Part shown: one piece after another, positions 32,656 through 34,469 of the stretch
Layout of the letters: every line of letters begins with the position of its first letter
How positions within the stretch are numbered: position 1 is the first letter of the stretch
From: Saprospiraceae bacterium
GTDB taxonomy: Bacteria; Bacteroidota; Bacteroidia; Chitinophagales; Saprospiraceae
Direction: 5' to 3'
DNA length: 34,469 bases
Assembly (NCBI GenBank): GCA_028284395.1
Contig: JANQRV010000263.1
Span: 1-34,469, forward strand
Position numbers and translations under genes: made by a program
Notes under the pieces: model-generated
Told to the model about the DNA's origin: nothing
The model's input: the letters and a program-made list of their open reading frames with translations, nothing else
Databases searched by the model: none

Positions 32656-34469
32656 TCATTTTACGATAAAAACCTTGTGCACCTTGCCCCGGTTATGAGA
32701 CGCCACCAAATGGTAGGAACCGGAAGGCAAGGAATGCACCGTCAAATTCACTTTTAAAGGCTCGATGGTTTTATCGAATTTCTGGTATTGCACCAATTGC
32801 CCCAGACCATTGTAGACCATCAGATCTACTGGCCCTCGCCACTGGTTATCAAGAACAACTTCCAGCCACTCACTAACGGGATTTGGCGCCAATTTCAAGG
32901 CATATTCCGCCCGCTGGTCCGTACTATTGGAGGTCGCCAATTGTTTTTCATAGGCTCCAATATCGATTCCCTCTCCTACCAACCTGGGATGACCAGCCAG
33001 GTCGAATTCCGATAGAGAATCCGGCAACACGCCGGCGTCAATGGCCGGACTACCGGTTTCCAATTGATATCCGTCAACCACAAACATCGGATTCATTTCT
33101 TGGAGATCCATCTCCCCCATGAAACTGGATAGCGAATTATCACCAATCAGATTGCCCCCTCTTGAAACGACTGAGGCCGTATCCGAAAAGGTGTTGAATT
33201 CAGCAAAACCCGGGTTGTAAATAATATTGTTTTGTAAAGTTAGCTGCGCGCCATCTGAAACTTCCAGGCCATTGATCATATTCTGGGCAACGGTAGTATT
33301 AAAAAGCGCCAGGTCCGCTACCGGCATGATGTTGTTCAATACACCAAAATCGCCGGAATGATCCGTAAACAGCGTGTTTGAAACCTTAACGGAGAGGTAT
33401 TCCGGTAACTCCGTACCGTCGATCCTTCCACCGACAATCTGTAGACCGGCACCCTGGCGACTCCTATTCCCTTCGAAGGTACAGTGGGTGATTTCCGTTG
33501 TCAGACTATCGAATAGGCTTTCAAATTCCTGTTCGTACCATACCCGAACACCCCCACCGACAAGGTTGGCAGCATTGGAGTTAAAGCTCGAGCGCTCGAC
33601 CTTGAAAGAGACACCCAAACTGGCGCCATAGAGATCCAGGCCTCCTCCTCCTTCAGCAGCACTATTTTCAGAGAAAGAAGACTCCTTTAGATATAAATGT
33701 TGTTTTTGGCCCAGGAAGCTGCCTCCGGCACCTCCACCCCAAAACGTTGAATTGTTTTGGTTAAAAGCACTTTTCTCTATGAAAACTTCATTATTGGTAG
33801 CAAGGGAATCCAGAAACATACACAGGCCTCCTCCTCCCTGATCCCAATCGGGAATGAGAGGTGCCACCCGATTCTGCTCGAAAGTAGAATTGTGAAGGGA
33901 AAAACGGTTATTCGGAGACGCTGAAATGTAATAAAGTCCACCCCCAAATGAAGCTTCATTCTTTTCAAAGAAGCAACTGTCGATTAAAAAATCATTCTCT
34001 CCATTTTCGCCAATGGCAAACAACTCGACTCCGCCTCCTCTACTTGTAGTTTTATTCTCAATGAATTGGGTCTTACGAATGCCAATCTTAAGCTGCGAAG
34101 TGTACGTAAAAAAACCAATGCCGGCCGCTCCAAAAGATGCTGTATTACCGCTGAAAGCATTGTTTTCGATCAACATTTCCGCTTCATCTGCCGCATCAAT
34201 GGTCGTGACGCAGAGCCCCGCTCCTCCTTGTCCCCAGTTTTCCCGGAGAGAATCTACTTTATTGGCGGTAAAGGTCGTATTAGAAATAGAAATTCGACTT
34301 CCCTGGGCACCAGTCAGGTAGTAGAAGCCACCACCAAACGAAGCAGTATTCTCTTCAAAAGCACAACTGTCGACAGATACCGGTAACCTGCCATTTCCTG
34401 AGGTTTGAAAAACCCTCACTCCTCCTCCCTGGCGAGTTGTAAAATTCTTCAAAAATTGGGAATGATTGA
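32656..34469 (-). CDS. secreted right-handed beta-helix protein with T9SS sorting domain (5' partial)
   Basis: The frame is open to the window edge, so the start and signal peptide are beyond it; about 604 residues are visible. They form a series of degenerate beta-helix rungs, each with a segment like CAFEENTASFGGGFYY or SSFSENSAAEGGGGLDLYG followed by 20-40 residues. Polar Asn/Thr stacks and Gly-Gly-Gly turns recur at least eight times. After the rungs comes a choice-of-anchor Q-like end (NPMFVVDGYQLETGSPAIDAG, then GEGIDIGAYE). The final about 80 residues (KLAPNPVSEWLEVVL, VYNGLGQLVQYQ, LPSGSYHLV, HKVFIVK) are a T9SS type A sorting domain. It is probably a large surface adhesin or polysaccharide-binding protein. 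No polysaccharide-lyase catalytic motif is visible in this part. Confidence 0.9.
   Translation of the reverse strand, partial: NHSQFLKNFTTRQGGGVRVFQTSGNGRLPVSVDSCAFEENTASFGGGFYYLTGAQGSRISISNTTFTANKVDSLRENWGQGGAGLCVTTIDAADEAEMLIENNAFSGNTASFGAAGIGFFTYTSQLKIGIRKTQFIENKTTSRGGGVELFAIGENGENDFLIDSCFFEKNEASFGGGLYYISASPNNRFSLHNSTFEQNRVAPLIPDWDQGGGGLCMFLDSLATNNEVFIEKSAFNQNNSTFWGGGAGGSFLGQKQHLYLKESSFSENSAAEGGGGLDLYGASLGVSFKVERSSFNSNAANLVGGGVRVWYEQEFESLFDSLTTEITHCTFEGNRSRQGAGLQIVGGRIDGTELPEYLSVKVSNTLFTDHSGDFGVLNNIMPVADLALFNTTVAQNMINGLEVSDGAQLTLQNNIIYNPGFAEFNTFSDTASVVSRGGNLIGDNSLSSFMGEMDLQEMNPMFVVDGYQLETGSPAIDAGVLPDSLSEFDLAGHPRLVGEGIDIGAYEKQLATSNSTDQRAEYALKLAPNPVSEWLEVVLDNQWRGPVDLMVYNGLGQLVQYQKFDKTIEPLKVNLTVHSLPSGSYHLVASHNRGKVHKVFIVK

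Noticed and set aside
1..34469. CRISPR array, tRNA, rRNA, transposase, integrase or phage genes
   Set aside because: I saw no regularly spaced direct repeats, no tRNA cloverleaf, and no protein with such motifs. Inverted repeats found here are not flanked by a transposase or target duplication.

Overview
The window looks like a chromosomal piece of a Bacteroidota bacterium, most likely from the Saprospiria (Lewinella or Haliscomenobacter-like). This is an inference from gene content: three large secreted proteins with type IX secretion (T9SS) C-terminal sorting domains or starts of them, a LytS/LytTR pair, MacB/FtsX-type permeases (one with a short N-terminal prefix domain), a DUF5916 outer-membrane protein, BACON domains, and A-rich translation starts without strong Shine-Dalgarno sequences. 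I found no rRNA, tRNA, CRISPR array, integrase, transposase or phage gene.

Layout. 1-1914 is the 3' part of an ABC permease. 1915-2286 has no long gene but holds a short ORF and a strong terminator, so it may encode a small RNA or peptide. 2287-4155 (minus) is a pyruvate-kinase-like protein of unusual architecture. 4316-6118 (minus) is a secreted FG-GAP/ASPIC repeat protein. It is divergent from a two-gene histidine kinase and LytTR regulator operon (6306-8097). Two small unknown genes (8118-8522 minus, 8646-8951 plus) and a cytoplasmic PAS histidine kinase (8965-10107 minus) follow. 10328-13543 (minus) is a 1071-residue secreted multidomain protein with two near-identical BACON domains. 13544-15611 is gene-poor, with a small eight-cysteine zinc-ribbon protein and a small secreted beta/gamma-crystallin-like protein.

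15612-24171 (plus) is a row of co-oriented genes: a CBM9/DUF5916 protein, a membrane-anchored AraC-type regulator, an exported protein, a lipoprotein alpha/beta hydrolase, an iduronate-2-sulfatase-like sulfatase and a second lipoprotein sulfatase. The last four are close enough to form one operon, which suggests surface degradation of a sulfated substrate, possibly under the AraC regulator. A perfect 23-bp inverted repeat separates it from a convergent tripartite RND efflux operon (adaptor, pump, TolC-like channel; 29711 down to 24227, minus).

The efflux operon is divergent from a full-length ABC permease with a prefix domain (29904-32555). The shared intergenic region carries an almost perfect 21-bp inverted repeat ending three bases before the permease start, a strong operator candidate. 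The window ends inside a secreted right-handed beta-helix protein (32656-34469, minus, 5' end cut off).

No gene cluster here clearly amounts to a new system. The most unexplained items are the dyad at 29847-29900, the 1990-2243 transcript candidate, the two small proteins at 13987-14968 and the perfect hairpin at 24176-24223.
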